Source: Verrucomicrobiota bacterium
GTDB taxonomy: Bacteria; Verrucomicrobiota; Verrucomicrobiia; Opitutales; Opitutaceae
Direction of reading: 5' to 3'
Assembly: GCA_030604905.1 (NCBI GenBank)
Contig: JAUVVA010000001.1
Coordinates: 1 to 64,000, forward strand
DNA length: 64,000 bases
The first letter of the stretch is position 1. Each line of letters begins with the position of its first letter. The notes beneath the pieces were generated by a model, which searched no databases, was not told where the DNA came from, and was given only the letters and a program-made list of their open reading frames with translations. Of this stretch, positions 1 through 10,000 are shown piece after piece. A program made the translations under genes and the position numbers.

Positions 1-633
1 ATCCAGACCGTCATCCGGCCCAACAACGACGCGCACCACGATTTCCGCGGCTTCGCCGGGCGCATCGCCGGCGGCGTCTTCAAGCCCGGCGACGAGATCG
101 TCACGCTGCCCTCCGGCCTGCCCGCCAGGATCAAGTCCATCCACGGCCCGCAGGGCGAGGTCGCCGAGGCCTTCGCGCCGATGTCGGTCGCCATCACGCT
201 CGACCGCGAGGTCGACAGCTCGCGCGGCGACCTCTTCGCCAAGCCCAACAACCAGCCCGCCGTCGCGCAGGACCTCGAGGCCATGGTCTGCTGGTTCAAC
301 GCCAAGGCGCTCCAGCCCGGCGGCAAATACATGCTCCGCCACACCACGCGCGAGACGAAGGCGGTGGTGAAGGCGATCCGCTACAAGGTCGACATCAACA
401 CGCTCCACAAGAAGGAGGACGACCTCACGATCGGCATGAACGACATCGGCCGCATCCACGTGCGCACCGCCGTGCCGCTGATGATCGATCCCTACAAGCG
501 CAACCGCAGCACGGGCAGTTTCATCCTGATCGACGAGTTCACCAACGCGACCGTCGGCGCCGGCATGATCCTCTGGCCGGATGGCAGCGAGCGTCCGCAG
601 ACCGAGCAATTCGCCGACATGGGCGGCCTATGA
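1..633 (+). CDS. cysN: Sulfate adenylyltransferase subunit 1 (CysN), C-terminal part, truncated at window start
   Basis: Frame open from base 1 (IQTVIRPNNDAHHDFRGFAGRIAGGVFKPGDEIVTLPSG...); EF-Tu-like domain 2/3 typical of CysN (DREVDSSRGDLFA, LKYMLRHTTR-like segment, VNTLHKK-like segment). Confidence 0.9.
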   Translation: MQTVIRPNNDAHHDFRGFAGRIAGGVFKPGDEIVTLPSGLPARIKSIHGPQGEVAEAFAPMSVAITLDREVDSSRGDLFAKPNNQPAVAQDLEAMVCWFNAKALQPGGKYMLRHTTRETKAVVKAIRYKVDINTLHKKEDDLTIGMNDIGRIHVRTAVPLMIDPYKRNRSTGSFILIDEFTNATVGAGMILWPDGSERPQTEQFADMGGL

Positions 634-838
634 TCGGGGAGACCGACCGATCCGACGTGGCACCCCGCGAACGCGGGACCCGTGGGTTCGGAACAGGGGC
701 GCGACGCCCAGGCCACTCCAAGCCGGCCACAGCTTCACTGGAACTGTCCACCGCGTTCCAAACCGAGTTATGGCCACAAAAAGCGCAAAGAGCGTTGCTG
801 CCGTCGCGGCTCTCCCGCGCGCCAATCGGTCAGAGAAT

Positions 839-924
839 GGCCGCAAAAAGGTGCAAGAGGCGCAAAAAAGCAGAGTCGCCGGAGCTCTGGATTGCTTTTG
901 CGACTTCTGCGCCTCTTTGCGGCC
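839..924. repeat. Imperfect inverted-repeat intergenic element, copy 1
   Basis: GGCCGCAAAAAGGTGCAAGAGGCGCAAAAAAGC pairs imperfectly with GCTTTTGCGACTTCTGCGCCTCTTTGCGGCC; 3' arm nearly identical to the copy at 35174-35260. Confidence 0.7.
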
Positions 925-1050
925 GATCAATTCTGAAAGAGACTTCGATGACGGGACAGGGTATGTCTGGTAAATAGGTTCATCCTGCGCGCAAACGAGA
1001 GGAGAAACTCGCTGGGCCGGCGGGTCAGACTGTCGCTTCGCTCGGCAGTC

Positions 1051-1123
1051 CCATCCGCGTGATCAGTGGTTACAGCCCGGCCCTTCGCCCATCTGGGTCC
1101 ATCGGTGTGATCTGTGGTTAAAG
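1051..1123. repeat. Two short tandem-like intergenic repeats
   Basis: CCATCCGCGTGATCAGTGGTTACAG (1051-1075) and CCATCGGTGTGATCTGTGGTTAAAG (1099-1123). Confidence 0.6.
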
Positions 1124-1160
1124 TGAATCACCGGTCGCCGTCTCCCGGCGGCCGGGGCCT

Positions 1161-1709
1161 TTACGCCGCGGGTGGCGTCACTTGTTCGATCACCACTTCG
1201 AGCGGCTTCTCCGGGGCGCAATCGGCGCGCAGGGCGACGAAGCGCTCGCGGTGTTCGTCGTAGATCCGCCACAGCGCGTTGCGGTCCGTCTCGGGCAGGG
1301 GCAGGGCGTCGATCTCGGCGCGGGAGTAGAAGCCAAAGCGCCCCTCGTCGATCGTCGCCGGCAGGCTGTCGAGCGGTTTGGTGCAGCGGAAAAGAAACAG
1401 CAGCCAATGCGAGGCGCCCTCGTAGGCCTTTTCCGCGATCATCGCGAAAAGGTGGAGGTCGGCCGTGCTGACCACGTGGCCGGTCTCCTCAAAAGTCTCG
1501 CGCACGGCGCACTCGAAGGGGGACTCGCCGGTCGCGGTTTCCAGCTTGCCGCCGATGGGGGACCAGGTGCCGCGGTTGGGGGCCTTGGCGCGCAGGAGCA
1601 GGAGTTGTTCGCCGCGCGAGTTCTCGATGAAGACGAGCACGGCGAGCTTGTAGCCGAGCAAGGCGCTGGGCGTGGCGGAGGCAGCGAGGGGCGAGGCGGC
1701 GGCGGACAT
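1161..1709 (-). CDS. NUDIX hydrolase
   Basis: NUDIX box GGKLETATGESPFECAVRETFEETG. Confidence 0.88.
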   Translation of the reverse strand: MSAAASPLAASATPSALLGYKLAVLVFIENSRGEQLLLLRAKAPNRGTWSPIGGKLETATGESPFECAVRETFEETGHVVSTADLHLFAMIAEKAYEGASHWLLFLFRCTKPLDSLPATIDEGRFGFYSRAEIDALPLPETDRNALWRIYDEHRERFVALRADCAPEKPLEVVIEQVTPPAA

Positions 1710-1849
1710 GAACGTGACACCCCACTAAGGCGCAGCCGCGGCCAAAACAGAAGCCTGCTCTTTGGCGCGCGCGGCAGGCCCGACACCGGACAGGCGGGGA
1801 CCGCCGCCGAGGGATGCGGGAGCCCTGCGCCCGTGCCGCCTCGCCAAGC

Positions 1850-3484
1850 CTACAGCCCGGCCTGGGTGATGGCGGCGATCAGATCGTGGCGTTCTTGGAA
1901 AAACAGGTAGCGGTCGCTTTGCAGGTCGGTCCGCAGCCGGCGCAGGAGGTCGACGGGCGGTTGACGCAGCGCGAGCAGGCCGGGCAAGGACTCGCGCAAT
2001 TCTTCTGCGCGGATCGCCTCGGGGTCGAGGGTGATGAGCTTGTTGAAGGCGGCCTGATGCACCGGGTCGATCTCCAGCGCCTTGCGCAGGGCCTGGAGGG
2101 CGAGTTCGCGCGCGCCCACGGCCTCGAGCCGGCGCGCGGTCAACACGAGCAGATCGGGGCGGAGGTTGGGCTGGGCGAGGTATTGCAGCAAGGCGCCTTG
2201 GGCGGCGAGGATGTCGCGCTGGGCGAAAAAAGCCACCGCGCGCAGGGCGTCGAGACCGCGCAGCGAGGCGTCGGGCAGGCTGTGGTCGATAAGGGTGACG
2301 AGCTGGATGGTCGACTGGGCCTCGGCGTAGCGGCCGGCGACGAGCTGGGCCTCGATCAGGCAAATGGCGGCGGTGCCGGGCGGGAGGGGCAGCGTGGCGC
2401 GGAGATCGTAGAGGCGGCGCGCGAAGTCTACGCGGCCGTTGTTGGACACGAAGGAGGCGAGGCCCTCCATCGCCGAGGCGTCGCGGGCGAAGCGGTCCAG
2501 GTAGCTCTCAAAGCCGCGGGCGAGCGCGTCCTCGGCGCCGGTTTCATGGAGTTGCTGCAGCTCGTCGAGGAAGGCGCGGGGATGTTCGGGGAAGGCGATC
2601 TGGCGTTGCAGGGCGAGGCGGCGCAGCTCGCCGGGGCGGCCTTCGTGGCGAAGCAGGGCGACGAGCTCGACGTAGGCTTCGAGGTTTTCCGGGTGGGCCC
2701 GGAGGAGGCCGCGCAAGCGCTCGGCGGCCTCGGCGCCGCGTCCGCGGGCGTGGGCGATGCGGGCGAGGAGGAGCTGGCCGTCCTGGGTGCGCGAGGTCTG
2801 GTGGAGGTCGAGCACGGCCTCGGCGCGCTCATGGCGGCCGCGGAAGTAGTGCGCGGTGGCCTCGGCCATGAGCAGGATATGGCGGGCGTTGGGCGAGAGG
2901 CCGGGGGTGGCGGCGCGAAAATCGGCCGCGATCTGCGCCACGGCGTCGTCTTCCTGGAAACGGAAGAGGGAGGCGAAGACCCACTGGAGGTAGTCGAGGT
3001 GGTCGGCGTGGTAGGGCAGGCCTTCGACCATGAGCGGGCGGGCGAGGTCGGGGCGGTGCAGGGCGAGGTAGAGATCGGAGACGCGTCGGCGCGCCTCGGT
3101 GTCTTCCGGGACCGAGGAGAGGCCCGCGCGCATGTAGCCGAAGGCGGTGAGATACTCCCGCTCCTCGAACTGCCGTTTGCCGAGCGCGAGGAAGTATTCG
3201 CCCTTGGAGCGCCGGTAGTCGTCGATCTTGAGCGGAAGAAGGAGGAAGTGCGTGTAGCGGGCCTCGGGGAAGCCGCGCCGGTATTTGACGAAGACCCAGC
3301 CCGCGGTGGCCAGGCCCACCCAGCCCAGGAGGGCGAGCAGGAGGCCCCAGACGAGGCAGCGTTTCCAAAAGAAGCGGATCTTCGTCTCGTGGAGGGAGCG
3401 CTCGTATTGGAAAGGGGCGAGCGTGCCGAGGCCGAGGAAGCTTTCGATCTCCTTGTGTTTGGGGTCGACTTTGGAGAGGTCCAC
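1850..3484 (-). CDS. Membrane-anchored tetratricopeptide-like repeat protein
   Basis: N-terminal hydrophobic segment (CLVWGLLLALLGWVGLATAGWVFV) followed by helical repeats (EYLTAFGYMRAGL, PENLEAYVELVALLRHEGRPGEL). Confidence 0.75.
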   Translation of the reverse strand: MDLSKVDPKHKEIESFLGLGTLAPFQYERSLHETKIRFFWKRCLVWGLLLALLGWVGLATAGWVFVKYRRGFPEARYTHFLLLPLKIDDYRRSKGEYFLALGKRQFEEREYLTAFGYMRAGLSSVPEDTEARRRVSDLYLALHRPDLARPLMVEGLPYHADHLDYLQWVFASLFRFQEDDAVAQIAADFRAATPGLSPNARHILLMAEATAHYFRGRHERAEAVLDLHQTSRTQDGQLLLARIAHARGRGAEAAERLRGLLRAHPENLEAYVELVALLRHEGRPGELRRLALQRQIAFPEHPRAFLDELQQLHETGAEDALARGFESYLDRFARDASAMEGLASFVSNNGRVDFARRLYDLRATLPLPPGTAAICLIEAQLVAGRYAEAQSTIQLVTLIDHSLPDASLRGLDALRAVAFFAQRDILAAQGALLQYLAQPNLRPDLLVLTARRLEAVGARELALQALRKALEIDPVHQAAFNKLITLDPEAIRAEELRESLPGLLALRQPPVDLLRRLRTDLQSDRYLFFQERHDLIAAITQAGL

Positions 3485-3530
3485 GGCGGGGAGCGGGTGG
3501 CGTAGCGGAGGCCGGAGCGGGTGGGGGGGA

Positions 3531-3565
3531 AAGAAAAACCCACCGCACCCGGAGGTGAGGTGGGT
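3531..3565 (-). terminator. Rho-independent terminator for the 3593-4396 gene
   Basis: Minus strand ACCCACC...GGTGGGT hairpin followed by TTTTTCTTT. Confidence 0.6.
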
Positions 3566-3592
3566 CTCGGAAGACGGAGGGAAGACGGCGTT

Positions 3593-4396
3593 TTAAGCGG
3601 TCACGCGGCGACGGCGGCGGGTGGCGACAAAGCCCACGGCAGCCAAACCGGCCAAGCCGGCGATGGAGGCGGGCTCAGGGATGACCTGAATCACGCCCTG
3701 AGAGATGAACTGAGAGGTATTCCAAGAAAGGCCTGAAGGTAGGGGGTTGTTGTTCAGGAAGGCTGTGGTGTTAAAGCTCGCACCTGTAAAGCCGCTGGAG
3801 AAGAAAGTGAACGAATCTCCAACATTGGCCGTTGCTAGATAAGTGGGAGCGACCTGTATCGTTATCGCAGCTCCGCTAGTCGTGAGACTTCCATTGCCAA
3901 GGAAACGCCCGAAGACGGTCGGGCTTGTTATTTCAAAAACCAACGGTCCGTTGATCGAGTGGTTTCCGGTGAGGGTAATGGAGCGAGTTCCCAAATTGAC
4001 GCCGGCGGTGTAGGCTAAGCCTCCACTTCCGCCGGCCCATGTCGCGTTGGCACCGGCAAAGACAGGTAGACCTAACGTGTGGAGGGACGAATCCAGATTC
4101 GTTATGGCTCCGTTAACTTGAAGCGTATCGTTTCCAAACGCGAGGATGGCGGTAGGCGATGAAAGCGATGATGCAAACGTTAACGAACCTATAACCGTAA
4201 CACCGGTATCAATGCCGATCAAGTCATCGGTTGGTTGTGTCTGGATGATAACCGAAGATGACGAGTTAGGGACCCCATTGCTCCAGTTAGACGAAGTGGA
4301 CCATGTGGAGTCGAAGCCTCCGTCTATCCACGCCGTTTGGCCAATTAGAATAAGGGGCGAAGTTAAGAGCAGTCCTGAGGCGTAAAGGGATTTCAT
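3593..4396 (-). CDS. PEP-CTERM sorting domain protein
   Basis: Signal peptide and C-terminus VIPEPASIAGLAGLAAVGFVATRRRRRVTA. Confidence 0.9.
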   Translation of the reverse strand: MKSLYASGLLLTSPLILIGQTAWIDGGFDSTWSTSSNWSNGVPNSSSSVIIQTQPTDDLIGIDTGVTVIGSLTFASSLSSPTAILAFGNDTLQVNGAITNLDSSLHTLGLPVFAGANATWAGGSGGLAYTAGVNLGTRSITLTGNHSINGPLVFEITSPTVFGRFLGNGSLTTSGAAITIQVAPTYLATANVGDSFTFFSSGFTGASFNTTAFLNNNPLPSGLSWNTSQFISQGVIQVIPEPASIAGLAGLAAVGFVATRRRRRVTA

Positions 4397-4414
4397 GAGT
4401 TGCGGCCGGCGATT

Positions 4415-5491
4415 TTACAGCGAATACGGAAGTTCGAACGACAGGAATGAATTCGCCCCTGTCGCAGAGTTGCGCTTGAGCACGGTGAAGCTTGTTCCGG
4501 CGGGGATAACGACTGAATTTCGGTTTACTGAACCACCCCCAACGAGGCGCCATTCATTATCAGTCCTTTGGAAGTAGACATCGTTTTTCAAGGTGAGCGG
4601 GTTGTAGATACTGAGTGTGTCGCCTGTAAGCGCGTTGTTGGATTTTGTCCAATTGGCAATATTTAGCTGAGCAAGTGTGGTGTCGGCGGGATGTAGAGTT
4701 GAGGTGGTGATAACGGAACCAGAACCAGTGGTTTTTGCGAGCGGACGAATTTTCGGCACTTCACCGACAATTGTCAGGCTGGTCGCCGTCCGGTTGGCTC
4801 TACGGTTTATAACCAAGCCCTCTTCTGGAAAAATTACCCGATTATTGATGTTGGTCGTCGCGGTATTGGTTCTCCAGTGACCCAATGTAGTGCTAAAAAA
4901 GATAATGTCGTTCCGGAGGGTCGCCTTGTTGTAAATGTTGATGGTATCAGCAACCAAGGCGGAAGATCCTCCCGCAATGACAATCGGGTCGCCGGGACCG
5001 TTCGTTCCAAAGATCCCGGCAATTGTATCGGCCGGGAAGATTTCTATGCGATCACCTTGAGCGACGGAAAATCCCACTTCATTAAGTGGAGTTTCGCTGG
5101 ATGAATTATCGCTGACATCGACAGTAATGGTATTGGCCGTGTTCGCCGTGATGAGCATTCTACGGCCGGCCTGTGTGCCACTTGCAATCTTAAGGATATA
5201 CGGACTGTCCGATTGAGCCAGTTGGTTGGAGGTGAATGGGGAAGCCGCTACGGTTATTGAATTGCCGGTGGCACTCTGAATTGGCCCAGTGTAGATGGCT
5301 GCAGCCGTGAGAGGAAAAGCGACGTGGATCGATGTAAGAGAGGTGGATCCAGTTGCCGGGAAGCTATAGACCATCGCCCCGACCGGCGTGGTCGCCACGC
5401 TCTGGGCGTTGAGGGTGGTGAGGGCGGCAAAGAGCAAAGCCGCGCAGGCGGCGAGGGGGCGGGGCGAGAGCATGCGGCAGGTAAGGCTCAT
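4415..5491 (-). CDS. Secreted hypothetical protein, resembles the verrucomicrobial TIGR02597-type family
   Basis: Signal peptide then VGAMVYSFPATGSTSLTSIHVAFPL; repeated SAPADTINIYNKATLRNDIIF / ALTGDTLSIYNPLTLKNDVYFQ segments. Family name from memory. Confidence 0.65.
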   Translation of the reverse strand: MSLTCRMLSPRPLAACAALLFAALTTLNAQSVATTPVGAMVYSFPATGSTSLTSIHVAFPLTAAAIYTGPIQSATGNSITVAASPFTSNQLAQSDSPYILKIASGTQAGRRMLITANTANTITVDVSDNSSSETPLNEVGFSVAQGDRIEIFPADTIAGIFGTNGPGDPIVIAGGSSALVADTINIYNKATLRNDIIFFSTTLGHWRTNTATTNINNRVIFPEEGLVINRRANRTATSLTIVGEVPKIRPLAKTTGSGSVITTSTLHPADTTLAQLNIANWTKSNNALTGDTLSIYNPLTLKNDVYFQRTDNEWRLVGGGSVNRNSVVIPAGTSFTVLKRNSATGANSFLSFELPYSL

Positions 5492-5911
5492 GGGTGGGAG
5501 GGCGTCAATCGCGGGGAAGAGGCAAGAGCGGATATCGTAACGCTAATCGTTGCGGGGCGGGGCTGGACTGGAACCAAGGGCAAATTTGGCCGGCCAAAAT
5601 GCTCTTGTCGAGGCAAGAGACGCGCACATTGCCCGCGCTTTGGCTAAGTGTTTGTGAAAGGCATGGCGGACGTATTGTAAGTTTTTGGAGGGAGGTGGAA
5701 TGCGTTGTCCGGGTTTGGCTGCCGCTTTTCCTCGTTCTTTGCTGGGACCATTCCCGCAGTGAGGCTTGGGGGCCGGCACCGGGGCAAAGGGCGGCCTGTG
5801 TCCGGGGCGGCCCGACGCCGCGGCGCGAGCACCTGCGTCGAGCGCGGGCGCGAGGCGGGCCGGCTCCTCGCGGCCGGCGCCCCCGCCCGAGTGCATTGGG
5901 GTGCCGCTCTG

Positions 5912-6919
5912 TCACTCGCTCGCGCTCCGCTTGATTGGGAGAGCGGCCCGGCGCGCGCCGCGGAGGGCTCTTTGGTCTGCGGCGGGCGCGCGTGCCTCGG
6001 CGGTCGCCGACGGGAGCAAGATCAGGCTCGCCGTATGGCTCACTTCGCCGCCCGGGTTGGCGGCGGCGAGGCGGGGGGAGAGTTGCTCGATCTCCACAAA
6101 GGCCAGCTCTTCCCGGCCGAGGTAAACTTGGGTGGTCAGGCCGGCGTCGGGGGTGTCGACCACGCGGCCGACGATGGGGCCGGGGGCCAGTCCCAGCCGC
6201 GCCCCTCCCGGCAAATCGGCCCACAGCGTCTGCGGCGGCAGGCCAAACTTGGCGTCGCCGTCGCCGCGGTGGAGCACCAGTTGGCCGGGCACCGGGCCCG
6301 GGGACGCGAAGCGGGGTTCGGGGGCGGCCTCGACGCGCAGGCGGTCCCTGGCCGGCACGAGGGGCAGATGGCCGATGCCGTGGGGCAGGTCCGGCGTGGG
6401 CTGCGGCACCACGTGGACTCGCGCCTCGGGGTGGATCTGGACGATTTGCACCGCCTGCCGCGGCTCGCCGTCGCCGGCCCAGCGGACGATGAGCTCGACG
6501 CCTTCGCGGTGCAGCACGTAGTCGCGCACGATCCGCGGATAGCGGTCGTCGCTGTGCGCGCCGACGACGCGCAGGGTGCGTCCGCCGTCGCGGCGCTCCA
6601 CCCGCTCGGCCGCGGCCGCGTGCCAGTCGTGGAGCGGCGGCCATTCGCGCGGCCACTCCGCCTGCGGGCCCAGCCAGACGATGTGGCCGCCGGCCGCGAG
6701 CAGGTTTTGCGCGCCGCCGGGCGGATGGAGCTCGGTCAGGCGGGCGCGCTCGGGGTCCACGACCAGGGTCCAGCCTCGTGTCTCGGCCTGGAAGCGCCCG
6801 CTCTCCGTTTGCCGCCAGCGCGGATCCGAGACGCATCCACCCCAAAGCGTCGCGAGAACCAGGAGGATGAGCAGGCGGGGGCGGGACGGGCGCGAACGAT
6901 CAAGGGGCGGGCGGGGCAT
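5912..6919 (-). CDS. Putative lipoprotein, aldose-epimerase-like/DUF4380-like fold
   Basis: MPRPPLDRSRPSRPRLLILLVLATLWGGC lipobox-like N-terminus; start trimmed from the ORF-track model because the upstream extension is antisense to 7097-10624. Confidence 0.65.
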   Translation of the reverse strand: MPRPPLDRSRPSRPRLLILLVLATLWGGCVSDPRWRQTESGRFQAETRGWTLVVDPERARLTELHPPGGAQNLLAAGGHIVWLGPQAEWPREWPPLHDWHAAAAERVERRDGGRTLRVVGAHSDDRYPRIVRDYVLHREGVELIVRWAGDGEPRQAVQIVQIHPEARVHVVPQPTPDLPHGIGHLPLVPARDRLRVEAAPEPRFASPGPVPGQLVLHRGDGDAKFGLPPQTLWADLPGGARLGLAPGPIVGRVVDTPDAGLTTQVYLGREELAFVEIEQLSPRLAAANPGGEVSHTASLILLPSATAEARAPAADQRALRGARRAALPIKRSASE

Positions 6920-6962
6920 GCGGGGATCGTGTCGGCCCGTCCGCCCGAGGTCCCAGTCTTTT

Positions 6963-6977
6963 CTACCAGTATAAGCA
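6963..6977. promoter_or_regulatory. Candidate operator, motif family 2
   Basis: TTCTACCAGTATAAG between divergent genes 5912-6919(-) and 7097-10624(+). Confidence 0.45.
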
Positions 6978-7096
6978 GAAGCTGTCCGCATCCGTTCAAC
7001 GAGTGAGTAAGAAGGGGGGTTCAGCTTCCCCGCGTCCTTCCGGAATGCTGCGGCCCGCCCGGGCCCCGGCTCGCCCGGGCGAAATACCCCCTCCCC

Positions 7097-10000
7097 ATGA
7101 AACTCCCCCCATTCCCCCGCCTGTTTGCCGCGCTCGCCGCCGCCGCGCTGGCTCCGCTCGCCTCGGGCGGCATCCTCTACCTCCAGGACTTCGGCCGTGA
7201 AAACGACGCCGTGAACGACAACCACCAGGAGCGGCTCAACCACAGCACGGTCTACGACAACACCAATCCCGCCTCCTACCACTGGTTCGCCTACCACGGG
7301 CGGCCCGGCGTCGTCGAAAACATCAGCACCAACCCCTTCCCCTCGAGCAACAGCGGCCGCACCCGCGTGCGCCACCTCGTCGGCACGCCGATCGACGCGG
7401 TGAAGACGCCCAACGCCAGCGGCCCCGCCCAGGGCTCGCAGGGCCGGGGCTTCGTCCATGTGCAGACGACCGGCGCGTCCGCCGCGGCGGCGAACGACAT
7501 CTTCCTCTTCACCGAGCTGCGCGACACCTTCGCGGTCTCCGGTCAGCTGCCTCCCCAGGCCCGGCGCAGCGAGTTCAACGCCGCCGTGGCGGCCGGCGGC
7601 GGCGCGGGCAATCTCACCGCCCGCTGGCGCGGCGGCGTGGGCCACACCAGCACCACCCAGCGGCTCGCCGTGCGCGTGGACGATGCCTGGTTCGTCACCA
7701 GCGGGCACGCGGCCACCTTCACGCAGACCTGCACCGAGGCCGACTTCGCCCAGAAGGCCGTCGTGCACGAGGTGCGCCTCGGCGAGGCCCAGTGGCTCCC
7801 GCTCACCATCATCGGCGGTCTCGCGCCCGGCAACGGCGCCCCCTCCGCGTTGCCCGCCGGCGAGATCTCCGGCTTCGGCGTCTACGCCACGATCACCGCG
7901 ACCAGCGGCAGCGATGTCTTTGTCGACACCTTCGAGATGGAGCTGCCCGCGGCCGCGGGCACCGGCTACTCCTGGGGCAATGTTCGCATCGGCGGCGGCG
8001 GCTTCGTGACCGGACTCGTCGTGCACCCCACCGAGCCGAACCTGATCTACATCCGCACCGACATCGGCGGCTGCTACCGCTGGGATCCGGTAGCGGAAAA
8101 ATGGATACCGCTGATGGACGCCATCGGCTGGGAGGAGAGCAATCTCTACGGGATCGACGGCATCGCGCTCGACCGCTCCAACCCCGACCTCGTCTACGTC
8201 GCCGCGGGAAAGTATTCCTGGGGCTCGCCCTCCGACGTGCTGAAATCGACCGATCGCGGCGCCACCTGGCAGCGCACCGGGCTCAACAAACTCTTCGGCG
8301 GCAACCAGGGCGAGCGCTGGGCCGGCGAACGCGTCGCGGTGGATCCGCACCACGGGGCCCGCGTCATGGCTGGCACGCTGCAAGACGGTCTCTGGATCAG
8401 CACCGACGCCGCCGCCACCTGGCACAAGGCGCCGCTACCGGCCGTCACCGAGGGCAAACGCATCAACACCGTGTTCTTCGACCCGCGGCCCGGCGCGGCC
8501 GGCGTCGTGTATGTCGGGGTGAAGGGCGCCGGTCTGTTTCGCTCGACCGACGCCGGCCTGAGCTGGAGCGCCATGGCGGGCTCGCCGCCTACGCCGCACC
8601 GGATCGCGCTCGACGCCGGGGGCGTGCTCTTCGTCACCGCGACCAACGGCGCGTTCAAACTCGTCGGCTCCACCTGGGTGGACATCTCCCCGCAGGCCAA
8701 CGGACCTCACTCCTACAACGGCCTCTCCGCGCATCCGAGCATCCCCGGCCGCGTGCTCGTCACGCGCTATTGGAGTGGCTTTAACAACTTCATCTACCTG
8801 AGCAACGACGGCGGCTCCTCCTGGACGCACCTCAATCCCTCCGCGAGCGAGGTGAACCAGGAGAAGTATGACGTCCTCTGGGCGCCGAGCGGCCACTTCG
8901 CCTCCGCCGTCTCGTCGATCACCTTCGATCCCCACCAGCCCTCGCGCGTCTGGATGACGGATTGGTATGCGACCTGGCGCGCGCCCGACATCGGCCAAAA
9001 CCTCTGGCAGCGGCTCACCCAGGGCCACGAGGAGATCGTGACCTTCGATCTCATCAGCACGCCCACCGGCGCGCCCCTGCACAGCGTGGTCGCCGACGTG
9101 GCGGGCTTTCGCCACACCGACTTCAGCACCTCGCCCGCCGCCCGTTCCTCCACGATGCAGGACATGCTCTCGATCGACTGGGCGGAGAACAACCCCAACC
9201 GGCTCGTGCGCACCGGCGGTCGTTCGGGGCTCAAGGATAGCAACGAACAAATCATCTACGCCCCCTCCGGCTATTCCAATGACAACGGCCTCACCTGGAC
9301 CGATTTTCCCAGCCAGATCGGCACCGGCGGGCGCATCGCCATCTCGGCCGACGGCACGCGCATCGTCTGGTTGCCGCGCGGCACCACGCCCCGGGTCTCG
9401 ACCAATCTCGGCGCCTCCTGGCAAAACTCCAGCGGCGCCCTTGCGACCAGCATCAACGACATCTGGGATTGGCGCCAGCCGCTCGCGGCCGACCGGGTGG
9501 ATTCGAACAAGTTCTACTATTACCAGGCCGGGCGTTTCTATCGCAGCGACAACGGCGGCCTCAACTGGACCCAGGTCGCGACCCTCCACAACGACCACGG
9601 TGTCTACATGAAGACCGTGCCCGGCCAGGCCGGCGGCGTGTGGGTGAGCCTCAACAACCGCGGCCTCTTCCGCTCCTCCGACGGGGGCTCCACCTTCACC
9701 AAGCTGCCCGAGATCTCCCAGTCCAAGCTCTTCGCCTTCGGTCGCGCCCCCTCGGCCGGCGCTCCCCCCGCCGTCTTCATCCAGGGCGTGGTCAACGGAG
9801 TGGCGGGCATCTTCCGCTCGGACGACTTCGGCACGAGCTGGACCAGGATCAATCCCGACAACTTCCTCGCCGGCAACAGCCCCAACGCGATGGAGGGCTG
9901 CCGCCAGGTCTGGGGCCGCGTCTACATCGGCACCAACGGCCGCGGCATCTACGTCGGCGAGAGCCCCTCCGGCCCCCCGCTGGTCTCCGCCACCAGCTCT

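Noticed and set aside
1814-3505. 563-aa plus-strand ORF opposite the TPR protein
   Set aside because: Low-complexity GC-rich shadow ORF antisense to a convincing TPR gene; no domain logic.
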